From Deltaproteobacteria bacterium (GTDB lineage Bacteria > Desulfobacterota > Desulfuromonadia > Geobacterales > Pseudopelobacteraceae): a DNA stretch of 64,000 bases. Positions 52,497 to 61,057 of the stretch are shown in pieces. The stretch is taken from contig JACPFJ010000026.1 in the NCBI GenBank assembly GCA_016182975.1, forward strand, positions 1-64,000, given 5' to 3'. The first letter of the stretch is position 1. Each line of letters starts with the position of its first letter. Under the pieces are notes generated by a model, which searched no databases, was not told where the DNA came from, and saw only the letters and a program-made list of their open reading frames with translations. Made by a program: the position numbers and the translations under genes.

Positions 52497-54800
52497 ATGG
52501 CCCAGGAAACGGATATTCTCAAGCAGCAGCTCGAATACCGCAAGCGGTTGATGGACAAGATCAACGAGATCCATTCGGCCGACAACCTCAATACCATCCT
52601 GATCCACATCAAGGACAGCATCGCGGCCCTGTTCAGCGCCGAACGCATCACCATCTACCTGGCCGACAGCAAGCGAAACCTGCTCGTCTCCAAGGTAATG
52701 AGCGGCAACGAGGTGCAGCAGATCGTGGTACCGATCAGCGATGCGAGCCTCTCCGGCTACTGCGCCACCACCGGTACGGTGATCAACGTCAAGGACGCCT
52801 ACGATCTCCACGAGTTGAAGATGATCGGCAGCAACCTGAAGTTCGACGTGAGCTGGGACAAGAAGACCGGCTTCACGACCAAGCAGGTATTGTGCGTGCC
52901 GATGAAGTTTCAGAAGACCCTGATCGGCGTGGTCCAGATCATCAACCACAAGACCGGCACCCCCTTCAACGAGACCGACATCAGCTACGCCATGGAGTTG
53001 GCCACCTCTCTCTCCATAGCCATCCACAACATCTACCGCCTCTCGGTCACCACCAAGGTGATCCGCCAGAAATCCCGCTACAACTACCTCCTGGACAAGA
53101 ACCTGATCGACGACAAGGTGCTGGAGAAGGCATCCAACCACCCCGAAGTCGCCAGAATAGGATTCGATTCCGTCCTGATGAGGGAATTCGGGGTCTCGAA
53201 AGAGGACATGGCCAAGAACCTCTCCTTCTACTTCGGCACCGAGTTCGTCGGTTATGAGCCGACATCGCCCCCCCTGGACGAGGAGTTGCTGAAACGGGTC
53301 AAGGTCGAGCGGCTGCTGAAGGAGTGGTGGGTCCCTTACAAGATCGAGAACGGCATCCTGCACATCATCATGGACGACCCCACCGACCTGGCCCGTCACG
53401 ACATGATCAAGTTCATCTACCCGGAATACAAGCGCATCAGCTGCATCGCCGCCTTCCGCGAGGACATCCAGAGCTACATCAACCTCTTCTACCGCCACGG
53501 CTCCTCCGGGGTCACGAGCAGCAGCATCAACGACCTCATCAGCAAGCTGGACGCCAACGACGAGCCGGAGATCGATCAGGAATCGCAGAAGGTCTCCGAG
53601 CAGGACAGCGTCATCGTCCAACTGGTCAACAAGATCATCATCGATGCGGTGCAGAGCAAGGTCTCGGACATCCATATCGAGCCTTTTCCCGGCAAGGAGG
53701 ACGTCCGGGTGCGCATGCGCGTCGACGGCCGCTGCAAGGTCTACCAGATGATCCCCTACAAGTACAAGTACGCCATCACCTCCCGCATCAAGATCATGTG
53801 CGGCCTGGACATCTCCGAACGCCGCAAGCCCCAGGACGGCAAGATCGACTTCAAGAAGTTCGGGCCGATCGACGTCGAGCTGCGCGTAGCCACCGTCCCG
53901 ACGGCCGGCCAGCTGGAGGACGTGGTCATGCGCGTGTTGGCGTCTGGCGAGCCGATACCCTTCGACAAGCTGGGTCTGACCGAGAGAAACCGCAGGGAGC
54001 TCGAGACCTGCGTCAAACAGCCCTACGGCCTGGTGCTGGTGGTCGGCCCCACCGGTTCGGGCAAGACCACGACGCTCCATTCGGCCATCTCCGTCATCAA
54101 TACCATCGATACCAAGATCTGGACCGCCGAGGACCCGGTGGAGATCACCCAGCGCGGACTGCGCCAGGTGCAGGTGCATCCCAAGATCGGCTTCACCTTT
54201 GCCGCGGCCCTGCGCTCCTTCCTGCGCGCCGACCCGGACGTGATCATGGTGGGCGAGATGCGCGACCAGGAGACCGCCGAGATCGGCGTGGAATCGTCCC
54301 TGACCGGCCACCTGGTCTTCTCCACCCTGCATACCAACTCGGCGCCGGAGACGATCACCCGCCTGCTGGACATGGAACTGGACCCCTTCAACTTCTCCGA
54401 CGCCATCCTCTGCATCCTGGCCCAGCGCCTGGCGCGGCGCATCTGCGGTGACTGCAAGCAGGAATACAGGCCCTCGGACAAGGAGATCGAGGACCTCATC
54501 CTGGAATTCGGTGAGGAGGACTTCAAACGGACCGGCATCAACCCGGCCGACATCAGGCTGTACAAGGCAACCGGCTGTCCCAAATGCGGCGATTCCGGCT
54601 ACAAGGGACGCCTCGGCCTGCACGAGCTGCTCCTGGGAACGGACCCGATGAAGGTGTTGATCAAGCGCAAGTCGGAGATCGAGTTTATCCGCAAGCAGGC
54701 CATCGCGGACGGCATGACCACCCTCAAGCAGGACGGCATATTGAAGTGCTTCCAGGGGTTGACGGACCTGAAAGAGGTAAGAAAGGTCTGCATCAAGTAG
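52497..54800 (+). CDS. GAF-domain PilB/GspE-type ATPase
   Basis: A 767-residue protein joining an N-terminal GAF domain (about 25-180; ITIYLADSKRN, LSGYCATTGTVINVKDAYD, VLCVPMKFQKTLIGVVQIIN) to a MshEN-like domain (about 195-350) and a GspE/PilB motor. Walker A GPTGSGKTTTLHSAI, Asp box TAEDPVEI, Walker B DVIMVGEMRDQETAE, His box GHLVFSTLHTN and the zinc site (CGDC, CPKC) are intact. It is an extra motor, apart from pilB at 19032. The GAF domain suggests control by a small ligand. No pilin or platform gene is near. Confidence 0.93.
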   Translation: MAQETDILKQQLEYRKRLMDKINEIHSADNLNTILIHIKDSIAALFSAERITIYLADSKRNLLVSKVMSGNEVQQIVVPISDASLSGYCATTGTVINVKDAYDLHELKMIGSNLKFDVSWDKKTGFTTKQVLCVPMKFQKTLIGVVQIINHKTGTPFNETDISYAMELATSLSIAIHNIYRLSVTTKVIRQKSRYNYLLDKNLIDDKVLEKASNHPEVARIGFDSVLMREFGVSKEDMAKNLSFYFGTEFVGYEPTSPPLDEELLKRVKVERLLKEWWVPYKIENGILHIIMDDPTDLARHDMIKFIYPEYKRISCIAAFREDIQSYINLFYRHGSSGVTSSSINDLISKLDANDEPEIDQESQKVSEQDSVIVQLVNKIIIDAVQSKVSDIHIEPFPGKEDVRVRMRVDGRCKVYQMIPYKYKYAITSRIKIMCGLDISERRKPQDGKIDFKKFGPIDVELRVATVPTAGQLEDVVMRVLASGEPIPFDKLGLTERNRRELETCVKQPYGLVLVVGPTGSGKTTTLHSAISVINTIDTKIWTAEDPVEITQRGLRQVQVHPKIGFTFAAALRSFLRADPDVIMVGEMRDQETAEIGVESSLTGHLVFSTLHTNSAPETITRLLDMELDPFNFSDAILCILAQRLARRICGDCKQEYRPSDKEIEDLILEFGEEDFKRTGINPADIRLYKATGCPKCGDSGYKGRLGLHELLLGTDPMKVLIKRKSEIEFIRKQAIADGMTTLKQDGILKCFQGLTDLKEVRKVCIK

Positions 54801-54843
54801 GGTGCGACATCGGCAGGATATCGAATCCCGCCGGGCTTGAGGG

Positions 54844-55755
54844 CTATTGTTTTTGGCGCTGCTGCTGCCAGCGCTTCAGCATCACCCCCAGGAATGCCGT
54901 TGCCGCCGGGGAGAGTTCCCTGCCGGCGCGCCGCGCCGCGTAGAACTTCCTGGTGATGTTGAGTCCGGGGATCCTGACGGTGACCAGTTGTCCGTTGGCG
55001 ATCTCCTCCGCCACCGACATGCTGGAGACAAAGGCATAGCCGGTTCCGTCCAGGATGGCGCGTTTGACCGCCTCGTTGCTGCCGAGCACGGCCACGACGT
55101 GAAGCGCCTCTTTCCTGATCCAGGTGTTGGTAAGGGCCTCGTAGACGGCCTTCTGGGTACCGGAACCCTGTTCACGCACCACCAGCGGGACCCGACACAG
55201 CTCGGCCTGGCTCAGGCTGTGCTTCCCCGAGGTGACGCGGTCCGGCGACACGGCACAGACGATGGAATCCTCGCCCATCGGCTCGAACTCCACCTGATCC
55301 TCATCGTAGCGCCCCCCGATGAATCCCAGCTCGATCTCTTCATCGACCAGTTGCCGCAGCACCGACCGGCTATCCCCCTGCACCACCTCCAGCCTGACCT
55401 TGGGGCAATCCAGGAGGAACTGCCCCAGGCTGGCCGGGATCAGGCTCGTGCCGGGGACATTGCTGGCGCCGACCCGCAGCACCACATCCTCCATGCCGCG
55501 GAAACGGCGCACCGCCGCAAGGGATGCCTCGCACTCGCCGCATATCCGCCTGGCCCGCTCAAGGAAGAGCTTGCCCCCCTCCGTCGGCATGGCGCCTCCC
55601 CGCCCCCGGTCGAACAGCCTGATCCCCAGTTCGTCCTCCAGCGACTGGATGTGCTGGCTGGCGGTAGACTGGGTGATGCAGCTCTTCTCGGCCCCCTTCG
55701 AGAAACTGCGGGTTTCGGCCACCGCCAGAAACACCTCAAGTTGCTTCAAGGTCAT
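54844..55755 (-). CDS. LysR-family transcriptional regulator
   Basis: A 303-residue LTTR. LKQLEVFLAVAETRSFSKGAEKSCITQSTASQHIQSLEDELG is the DNA-binding head; the effector domain from residue 90 resembles CysB/CbbR types (SLIPASLGQFLLDCPKVRLEVVQG). It is divergent from the DUF3047 gene with 97 bases between starts holding two dyads. The partner gene's role is unknown, so the effector is also. Confidence 0.88.
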   Translation of the reverse strand: MTLKQLEVFLAVAETRSFSKGAEKSCITQSTASQHIQSLEDELGIRLFDRGRGGAMPTEGGKLFLERARRICGECEASLAAVRRFRGMEDVVLRVGASNVPGTSLIPASLGQFLLDCPKVRLEVVQGDSRSVLRQLVDEEIELGFIGGRYDEDQVEFEPMGEDSIVCAVSPDRVTSGKHSLSQAELCRVPLVVREQGSGTQKAVYEALTNTWIRKEALHVVAVLGSNEAVKRAILDGTGYAFVSSMSVAEEIANGQLVTVRIPGLNITRKFYAARRAGRELSPAATAFLGVMLKRWQQQRQKQ

Positions 55756-55769
55756 GACAATCCGCCCCT

Positions 55770-55784
55770 ATCGTTCATAACGAT
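55770..55784. promoter_or_regulatory. Candidate LysR operator
   Basis: ATCGTT, CAT, AACGAT is a perfect dyad, 15 bases upstream of the LysR start. It fits the T-N11-A pattern of LTTR sites. Confidence 0.5.
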
Positions 55785-55786
55785 AA

Positions 55787-55842
55787 ATACCATCGTAAAA
55801 ATACAGAAAACCAATTTGCGTTTCAACAGGAAATGATGGTAT
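55787..55842. promoter_or_regulatory. Second inverted pair between lysR and DUF3047
   Basis: ATACCATC (55787-55794) and GATGGTAT (55835-55842) face each other across 40 bases, just before the DUF3047 start at 55853. It could be a looping operator for the LysR protein. Confidence 0.35.
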
Positions 55843-55852
55843 TTGATGTGGT

Positions 55853-56491
55853 ATGAAACGATTATCACTGCTGCTATTTCTGACCACCGTGGCCGCTGTC
55901 GCACTGGCCGAAGAACTTCAGGTCAGCCGCTTTTCCGCCGAGGGGCTGGCGGGGTGGGAGCGCAAGTCGTTCAAGGGGACGACCGACTACCGCCTGGTGC
56001 AAGAGGAGGGACGGAGCGTGGTCAAGGCGCACAGCCGGGGCGCGGCCTCGGGCCTGACCAGGAAGCTGAAAGTCGACCCCGGCCGCTACCGCTACCTGCG
56101 CTGGTCGTGGAAGGTCGCCGCCATCGTGAAGAACGGCGACGAGAGGACAAAGGCCGGGGACGACTACGCCGCGCGGGTTTATGTCGTTTTTCCGGGCCGT
56201 TTCTTCTGGCAGACCAGGGCCATCAACTACATCTGGGCCAACCGCCTTCCCAGGGGCGAATCCACGGTCAGCGCATATACCTCCAACTCCATGATGGTGG
56301 CGGTGGAATCAGGTCCCGGGCGGGTCGGCCAGTGGATCAGCGAGGAGCGCGACCTCCTGGCCGACTACCGCCGCCTGTTCGGTGAGGAGCCCGGCGAGAT
56401 AGGCGCCGTCGCCATCATGACCGACACCGACAACACCGGCGGCGAGGCCATTGCTTGGTACGGGGATATTGTCCTCTCCACCGACAGGTAA
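55853..56491 (+). CDS. DUF3047 exported protein
   Basis: A 212-residue protein with signal peptide (RLSLLLFLTTVAAVALA) and a DUF3047 domain: YRYLRWSWKV, DDYAARVYVVFPG and INYIWANRLPRGE, IGAVAIMTDTDNTGG. Function unknown; the fold resembles a jelly-roll carbohydrate or lipid binder. It is divergent from the LysR regulator and followed by a weak terminator. Confidence 0.85.
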   Translation: MKRLSLLLFLTTVAAVALAEELQVSRFSAEGLAGWERKSFKGTTDYRLVQEEGRSVVKAHSRGAASGLTRKLKVDPGRYRYLRWSWKVAAIVKNGDERTKAGDDYAARVYVVFPGRFFWQTRAINYIWANRLPRGESTVSAYTSNSMMVAVESGPGRVGQWISEERDLLADYRRLFGEEPGEIGAVAIMTDTDNTGGEAIAWYGDIVLSTDR

Positions 56492-56539
56492 TACCCTGCC
56501 TCGACGCACTTCAGGGCGCAACCGAACATTCTCAGCCAT

Positions 56540-56567
56540 CCCCCCCCTACAAGGGAGGGATTATTTT
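56540..56567 (+). terminator. Likely terminator of the DUF3047 gene
   Basis: CCCCCCCT and AGGGAGGG pair across ACA, followed by ATTATTTTT, 49 bases after the stop. The stem is imperfect. Confidence 0.5.
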
Positions 56568-56619
56568 TGTGTTCAATGTTATCCTTGTATAGAGTGATAA
56601 CTTATGTAATATTGTATTC

Positions 56620-57894
56620 ATGACAAGTGACAATTTGAAATACGTTATCCGTCAATTCGTAGAGAGGGTATTGCCTGCCTGCAAACAGCGGGAGATGGTT
56701 GTCCCCGCCGGCACGGGCAAGGTCGTCGGACTGGCGGGTGTCAGGCGCTCCGGCAAGACGTTTATGTTCTTCGATTCCATCCAGAAACTGGCAGCACAGG
56801 GGGTGGACCGGCGGCAGCTCTTGTATCTGAATTTCGAGGATGACAGGCTCCATCCCATCCGTTCCGAAGAGCTGGATATGATACTGCGCTGCTGGCACGA
56901 GGTGTTCCCGGAGACGGTCGGCCGGCATAAGTTTCTCTTTCTTGATGAGGTACAGAATGTGTCCGGTTGGGAGAGGTGGGTACGCCGAATCTGCGACACG
57001 GAAGATATTGAAGTTTTCGTCACCGGCTCTTCTTCGCGCCTGCTCACCCGCGACCTGACAACCGCACTACGAGGCCGCAGCATCACCATGGAAGTATTCC
57101 CCCTCAGCTTCCGCGAATATCTGGCTTTCCGGGGGATAGAGGTAGTTCCGCACAGCGCGGACAATGAGAGCCTGCTTCGACATGAACTTGAGTCGTATCT
57201 GCTCTGGGGTGGCTTTCCGGAGATCGTCCTGGCCGAAGAGCCTTTACGGCCTTTGATTCTTGAGGAGTACTCTTCCCTGATGCTCTACCGGGACGTGGTG
57301 GAGCGGTATGGGGTGCGCAACGAGAAGCTGATGCGTGAATTGTTACGCTTCTCCTTCCGCAACACCGGGTCGCTCCTGAATGTGAGCAAGCTGCACCGGG
57401 ACTTCACGTCTATGGGGTTCAGCGTCTCCAAGAATACCCTCTTCGACTATCTCGGCTACCTCGAGGACGCTTTCCTGCTGTTTCTACTGCCGAAACGGGA
57501 GGCCTCGTTCAGGAAACAGGAGCATAATCCCAAGAAGCTGCATGTTGTGGATACTGGGCTGATTGCCGCCTTTCAGGCATTTCCGAACCGTGACCTTGGC
57601 CACAAGTTGGAGACGGTGGTATTTCTGGAGAACCGGCGCAGTCGCAAGGATCTCTTCTACTACGCCGACGGCAGCGAGGTTGATCTTTGTGACGCCGAAG
57701 GGAAACTTTTCATCAACACCTGCTGGAGTTTGGCCGACTCCGAAACGCTCCGCAGGGAGAAGGCCGCCATGGCGTTCGGCGCCGGTCAATGGCCGAATGC
57801 GGAAGGAAAGCTTCTGTTTCATGAATATGGATCGGGGCGGGAGCAGGAGACGCCTGCTGCACAGGCGGCATGGAGGTATCTGCTTCGATTATAA
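56620..57894 (+). CDS. AAA ATPase with DUF4143 domain
   Basis: A 424-residue AAA_14/DUF4143 protein. Walker A GVRRSGKTFMF, Walker B FLFLDEVQNVSGW and sensor ITVTGSSS-like (FVTGSSSRLL) are present; the C-terminal DUF4143 domain begins near residue 220 (RYGVRNEKLMRELL) and ends in a PD-(D/E)XK-like stretch (NRRSRKDLFYYADGSEVDLC). Family role unknown, commonly encoded as single mobile-looking genes. The gene is flanked by terminators on both sides and its composition is slightly AT-richer than neighbours, so transfer is possible. Confidence 0.88.
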   Translation: MTSDNLKYVIRQFVERVLPACKQREMVVPAGTGKVVGLAGVRRSGKTFMFFDSIQKLAAQGVDRRQLLYLNFEDDRLHPIRSEELDMILRCWHEVFPETVGRHKFLFLDEVQNVSGWERWVRRICDTEDIEVFVTGSSSRLLTRDLTTALRGRSITMEVFPLSFREYLAFRGIEVVPHSADNESLLRHELESYLLWGGFPEIVLAEEPLRPLILEEYSSLMLYRDVVERYGVRNEKLMRELLRFSFRNTGSLLNVSKLHRDFTSMGFSVSKNTLFDYLGYLEDAFLLFLLPKREASFRKQEHNPKKLHVVDTGLIAAFQAFPNRDLGHKLETVVFLENRRSRKDLFYYADGSEVDLCDAEGKLFINTCWSLADSETLRREKAAMAFGAGQWPNAEGKLLFHEYGSGREQETPAAQAAWRYLLRL

Positions 57895-58139
57895 GCGGGT
57901 TCTTCACCAAAGAATGCCATCACTGGGGCCTCCGAAGTAGGGGGCTGGTATCCCTGGATATGGAGATTGATTACTTGTTGATTGTAAATAACCGCTCTTC
58001 CCAACTTCTGCCCTGCCCTGCACGCCACCCGTTGAAAGCCCGCTGTTGCGGGCTTTTCATATCCAGGCATATTCACATTTGACAGCATACTGATTATCTG
58101 CATAATGAGCGTTGTTTTGTCCGTATTGGAGACACTCCC
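57895..58139. other. Intergenic region before the drug-export operon
   Basis: 245 bases with one terminator hairpin and the marR promoter region. I see no gene here. Confidence 0.4.
58034..58057 (+). terminator. Terminator downstream of the DUF4143 gene
   Basis: GAAAGCCCGC, loop TGTT, GCGGGCTTTT: a perfect GC stem with T run, 139 bases after the stop. Confidence 0.85.
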
Positions 58140-58553
58140 ATGATCGACATCGAGAAAAGCATCGGCTTCCTCCTGGCCAAGGCCTACCAGCGGGCCTGCG
58201 CCCTGTTCAAGGAGGAGTTCGACCGCTACGAGCTCACCCCACAGCAGTTCGGCCTGCTCGCCTTCCTCTGGATCGAGGACGGCCTCTCCCAGGCGGAGCT
58301 CTCCGCCAGAAGCCAGATCGACCGCACCACCATGGGGGGGATCATCGACCGGCTGGAAAAGGAGGGGCTGATCGAACGTCGCCACCACCCGGAAGACCGC
58401 CGCGCCTACCAGGTCTTTCTCACCCCCAGGGGGAAGTCGCTGGAGGAGGAACTATGTGCCGTTGCCGGTCAGGTCATCGAAAAGGTGACCGCTCCACTCT
58501 CCGAGGAAGAACACCAGACCCTGATCCGACTGCTGACCAAGCTCCGTTACTGA
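58140..58553 (+). CDS. MarR-family transcriptional regulator
   Basis: A 137-residue MarR regulator. LTPQQFGLLAFLWIEDGLSQAELSARSQIDRTTMGGIIDRLEKEGLIERR is the winged helix, with DRRAYQVFLT as the wing. It is the first gene of an operon with tolC, emrA and emrB (13 bases to the next) and should repress it, released by a toxic compound. The effector is unknown. Confidence 0.93.
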   Translation: MIDIEKSIGFLLAKAYQRACALFKEEFDRYELTPQQFGLLAFLWIEDGLSQAELSARSQIDRTTMGGIIDRLEKEGLIERRHHPEDRRAYQVFLTPRGKSLEEELCAVAGQVIEKVTAPLSEEEHQTLIRLLTKLRY

Positions 58554-58566
58554 ACAGGAGGAACCG

Positions 58567-59835
58567 ATGAAAAACACCAGCATACTCGTACTCCTCTTCA
58601 CCCTCACGGCGACGCTCGGCGCCCACGCCGAGCCGCTCACCCTGGCGGATGCCCTTGCCAGGAGGGGCGCGGCCAGCCGGACCCTGAAGATCGCCGCCAT
58701 AGACGAGCAGGTCGCCGGCGATAACGTGCGGATCAACCGGAGCGGCTACCTCCCCCGCGTGGACATCCAGGGTGGCTACACCGCTCAGCTGGAGCCCCAA
58801 TCCATCTCGACGCCGTTCGGCACCATCAAAACCCAGGAAGCGGACTTCCCTTTCCTCAGCCTCGGCATCAGCCAGACCCTCTATGACTTCGGCCGCACCG
58901 ACGCCCGCTTTGCCAGGGCCGAGGCGACCCGCGAGGCGATCCGCTTCGGCTATGAGAGCCAGGAGCAGGAGATCTTTCTGCGGACGGTGACCGCCTATTT
59001 CCGCATCCTCCAGGGTCAGAAGCTCCTCAAGGCCGCCGACGAGGAGACGGCGCAGATGAGCGACCACCTGCGGGTGGCAAGGGTGCTGTTCGAGGAGGGG
59101 GTGGTGACTCGCAACAACCTGCTCCAGGCGGAGGTGCAGCTGGCCAGAAGCAGGCAGCGCCGCCTTGAGGTCGCCAACCGGCTGGAGAACGCCTGGCTCG
59201 ACCTGAACGATCAGATCGGCGCTCCCCCGCAATCCCGCAAGGAACTGGTCGAAGACACCAAAATCGACCTGAGCGACCTGGACAAACCGGCCGCTGAAGC
59301 GGTTGCACGGCGTGCCGAGATCCAAGCGCAGCGGAAGCTGCTCGATGCGGGCGAACTGGAGGTCAAGGAGACTAAGAGCGGTTACTATCCAGAGATCTTC
59401 GCCAAGGCCGGTCTCGACTACGTGCAGAACTCAAGGGTGAAGGAGCAGGCCATCTACTCCGCGACTGTCGGCCTGAAGGCGAATCTCTTCGACGGCTACG
59501 CCACCAGCGCCCGCCACCGCCAGGCGGTCAGGAGCCGCTCGCGGAGCGAGGAGCGGCTGCGCCAGATGGAGTCGGACTTCGCCCTGGAATACCGCACCGC
59601 CGTCAACGACGCGCAGGTGGCCAAGGAGCGGATCAGCGTCACCGAGGCGTCCATCCGCCAGGGTGAGGAAAACCTGCGCATCAACAGGGACCGTTACCAG
59701 GAGCAGGTGGGGACCGCCACCGAGGTGATCGACGCCCAGACGCTGCTGACCCAGATAAAGACCGACAATTACCAGGCGATCTTCGACTATCAGGTGGCCC
59801 TGACCAGGGTGAAACGGGCCAGGGGCGAACTATAA
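58567..59835 (+). CDS. TolC-family outer-membrane efflux protein
   Basis: A 422-residue TolC-like outer-membrane channel with a short signal (ILVLLFTLTATLGAHA). LTLADALARRG, then long coiled coils and two internal repeats (GISQTLYDFGRTDARFARAE and LKANLFDGYATSARHRQAV) mark the OEP fold. It pairs with the EmrA/EmrB-like proteins downstream to export across both membranes. AGGAGG precedes the start at 58567. Confidence 0.93.
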   Translation: MKNTSILVLLFTLTATLGAHAEPLTLADALARRGAASRTLKIAAIDEQVAGDNVRINRSGYLPRVDIQGGYTAQLEPQSISTPFGTIKTQEADFPFLSLGISQTLYDFGRTDARFARAEATREAIRFGYESQEQEIFLRTVTAYFRILQGQKLLKAADEETAQMSDHLRVARVLFEEGVVTRNNLLQAEVQLARSRQRRLEVANRLENAWLDLNDQIGAPPQSRKELVEDTKIDLSDLDKPAAEAVARRAEIQAQRKLLDAGELEVKETKSGYYPEIFAKAGLDYVQNSRVKEQAIYSATVGLKANLFDGYATSARHRQAVRSRSRSEERLRQMESDFALEYRTAVNDAQVAKERISVTEASIRQGEENLRINRDRYQEQVGTATEVIDAQTLLTQIKTDNYQAIFDYQVALTRVKRARGEL

Positions 59836-59850
59836 GACAGAGGAAAAGAA

Positions 59851-60966
59851 ATGGAAGAGGAAAAACAACCGATAAAATCCGAACCGATTGTTCAGGAAGA
59901 CCCGCCCGTGTCGGTGCGGAAAAACGGCCTCAACAACAGGCACAAGGGGATGATAATCCTGCTGATCCTGGTCATCTTCGGCGGCTGGCTCGGCCTGAAT
60001 TGGTGGATCAGGGGCAAGACCCACATCGAGACCGACAACGCCTTCATCGAGGCCCGTTCCGTCCCGGTCTCCTTCAAGGTGCCGGGCACGGTCAATCGCG
60101 TTCCGGTCAAAGACAACCAGTTCGTCAAGCAGGGTGACCTGCTGGTGGAGCTGGACGCGAACGACTACCGGCTGCAGGTGGCCAAGGCCGAGGCCGGGGT
60201 GGGCGTTGCCGAGAACGAGACCGGCGGCGAATACCAGAAGGCCGAAGGCGCAAGGGCCGCCGTCCAACTCGCCAAGGCGAGATTCGACCAGGCCGTGCTG
60301 GACCTGCAACGCGGCGAGGCGCTCTTCAGGCGCGATGTCATCCCCAGGGAGCAACTCGACCGGCTCAGGACCGCGAAACGGGTAAACGAATCGCAATTAA
60401 AGGAAGCCGAGGAGGTCCTGAAGAGATATCTGGCCGAGGCCGGCCTGGCGAACAGGGGAGGAAACAGGGCCAGGATACTTCAGAAAAGGGCCCAGTTGGA
60501 GGAGGCGCGTCTGCAACTCTCCTACACGCGCATCACAGCCCCCTGCGACGGCTACATCACCCGCAAGGGGGTGGAGCCGGGCGCCAACGTCCAGGCCGGA
60601 CAACCGCTGATGGCGCTGGTGCCGTTGCAGGACGCCTGGATCACCGCCAACTACAAGGAGCGGCAGCTGACCCATATCAGGCCGGGCCAAAAGGTCGAAT
60701 TCACGGTCGACGCCTATCCCGGCAGGAGCTTCAGCGGCCGGGTGGACAGCATCATGGCCGGCACCGGCGCGGCCTTTTCGCTCTTGCCGCCGGAGAACGC
60801 CACCGGCAACTACGTCAAGGTCGTCCAGCGGGTGCCGGTCAAGATCGTCGTGGATGGCAACAGCGATCCCGAGCGCCTCTTGCGGGTGGGGATGAGCGTG
60901 GTGCCCACGGTGCTGACGGGGCGGACGGCAGGGGATGTGCTCAGGGGATTGAATCCTTTTAAATAG
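59851..60966 (+). CDS. emrA: EmrA/HlyD-type membrane fusion protein
   Basis: A 371-residue adaptor protein. One membrane helix (about 35-55), then the biotinyl-lipoyl-like domain (VPVSFKVPGTVNRVPVKDNQFVKQGDLLVELDANDY), a coiled-coil hairpin (70-190) and the beta-barrel (YTRITAPCDGYITRKGVEPG, PGQKVEFTVDAYPG). It bridges EmrB in the inner membrane to the TolC-like protein. The stop codon is part of an 18-bp inverted repeat. Confidence 0.92.
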   Translation: MEEEKQPIKSEPIVQEDPPVSVRKNGLNNRHKGMIILLILVIFGGWLGLNWWIRGKTHIETDNAFIEARSVPVSFKVPGTVNRVPVKDNQFVKQGDLLVELDANDYRLQVAKAEAGVGVAENETGGEYQKAEGARAAVQLAKARFDQAVLDLQRGEALFRRDVIPREQLDRLRTAKRVNESQLKEAEEVLKRYLAEAGLANRGGNRARILQKRAQLEEARLQLSYTRITAPCDGYITRKGVEPGANVQAGQPLMALVPLQDAWITANYKERQLTHIRPGQKVEFTVDAYPGRSFSGRVDSIMAGTGAAFSLLPPENATGNYVKVVQRVPVKIVVDGNSDPERLLRVGMSVVPTVLTGRTAGDVLRGLNPFK

Positions 60967-61029
60967 GACTCATGGGACTTATGGGACTTATGGGACATAT
61001 GGGTCCTATATGTCCCATGAGTCCTATTT
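60961..61029. repeat. GGGACTTAT tandem and inverted repeat between emrA and emrB
   Basis: AAATAGGACTCATGGGAC (60961-60978) is the exact reverse complement of 61012-61029. Within the loop the unit ATGGGAC(T/A)TA is repeated, so several alternative hairpins can form with GTCCCAT on the right. The left arm includes the emrA stop codon. It lies between two genes of one operon. Confidence 0.8.
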
Positions 61030-61057
61030 GTCCCCAAAAATAGCTATCAAATTTACC

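Noticed and set aside
52458-54623. 721-residue open frame opposite the GAF-PilB-like gene
   Set aside because: Antisense frame made of Asp, Leu and Val runs typical of shadows.
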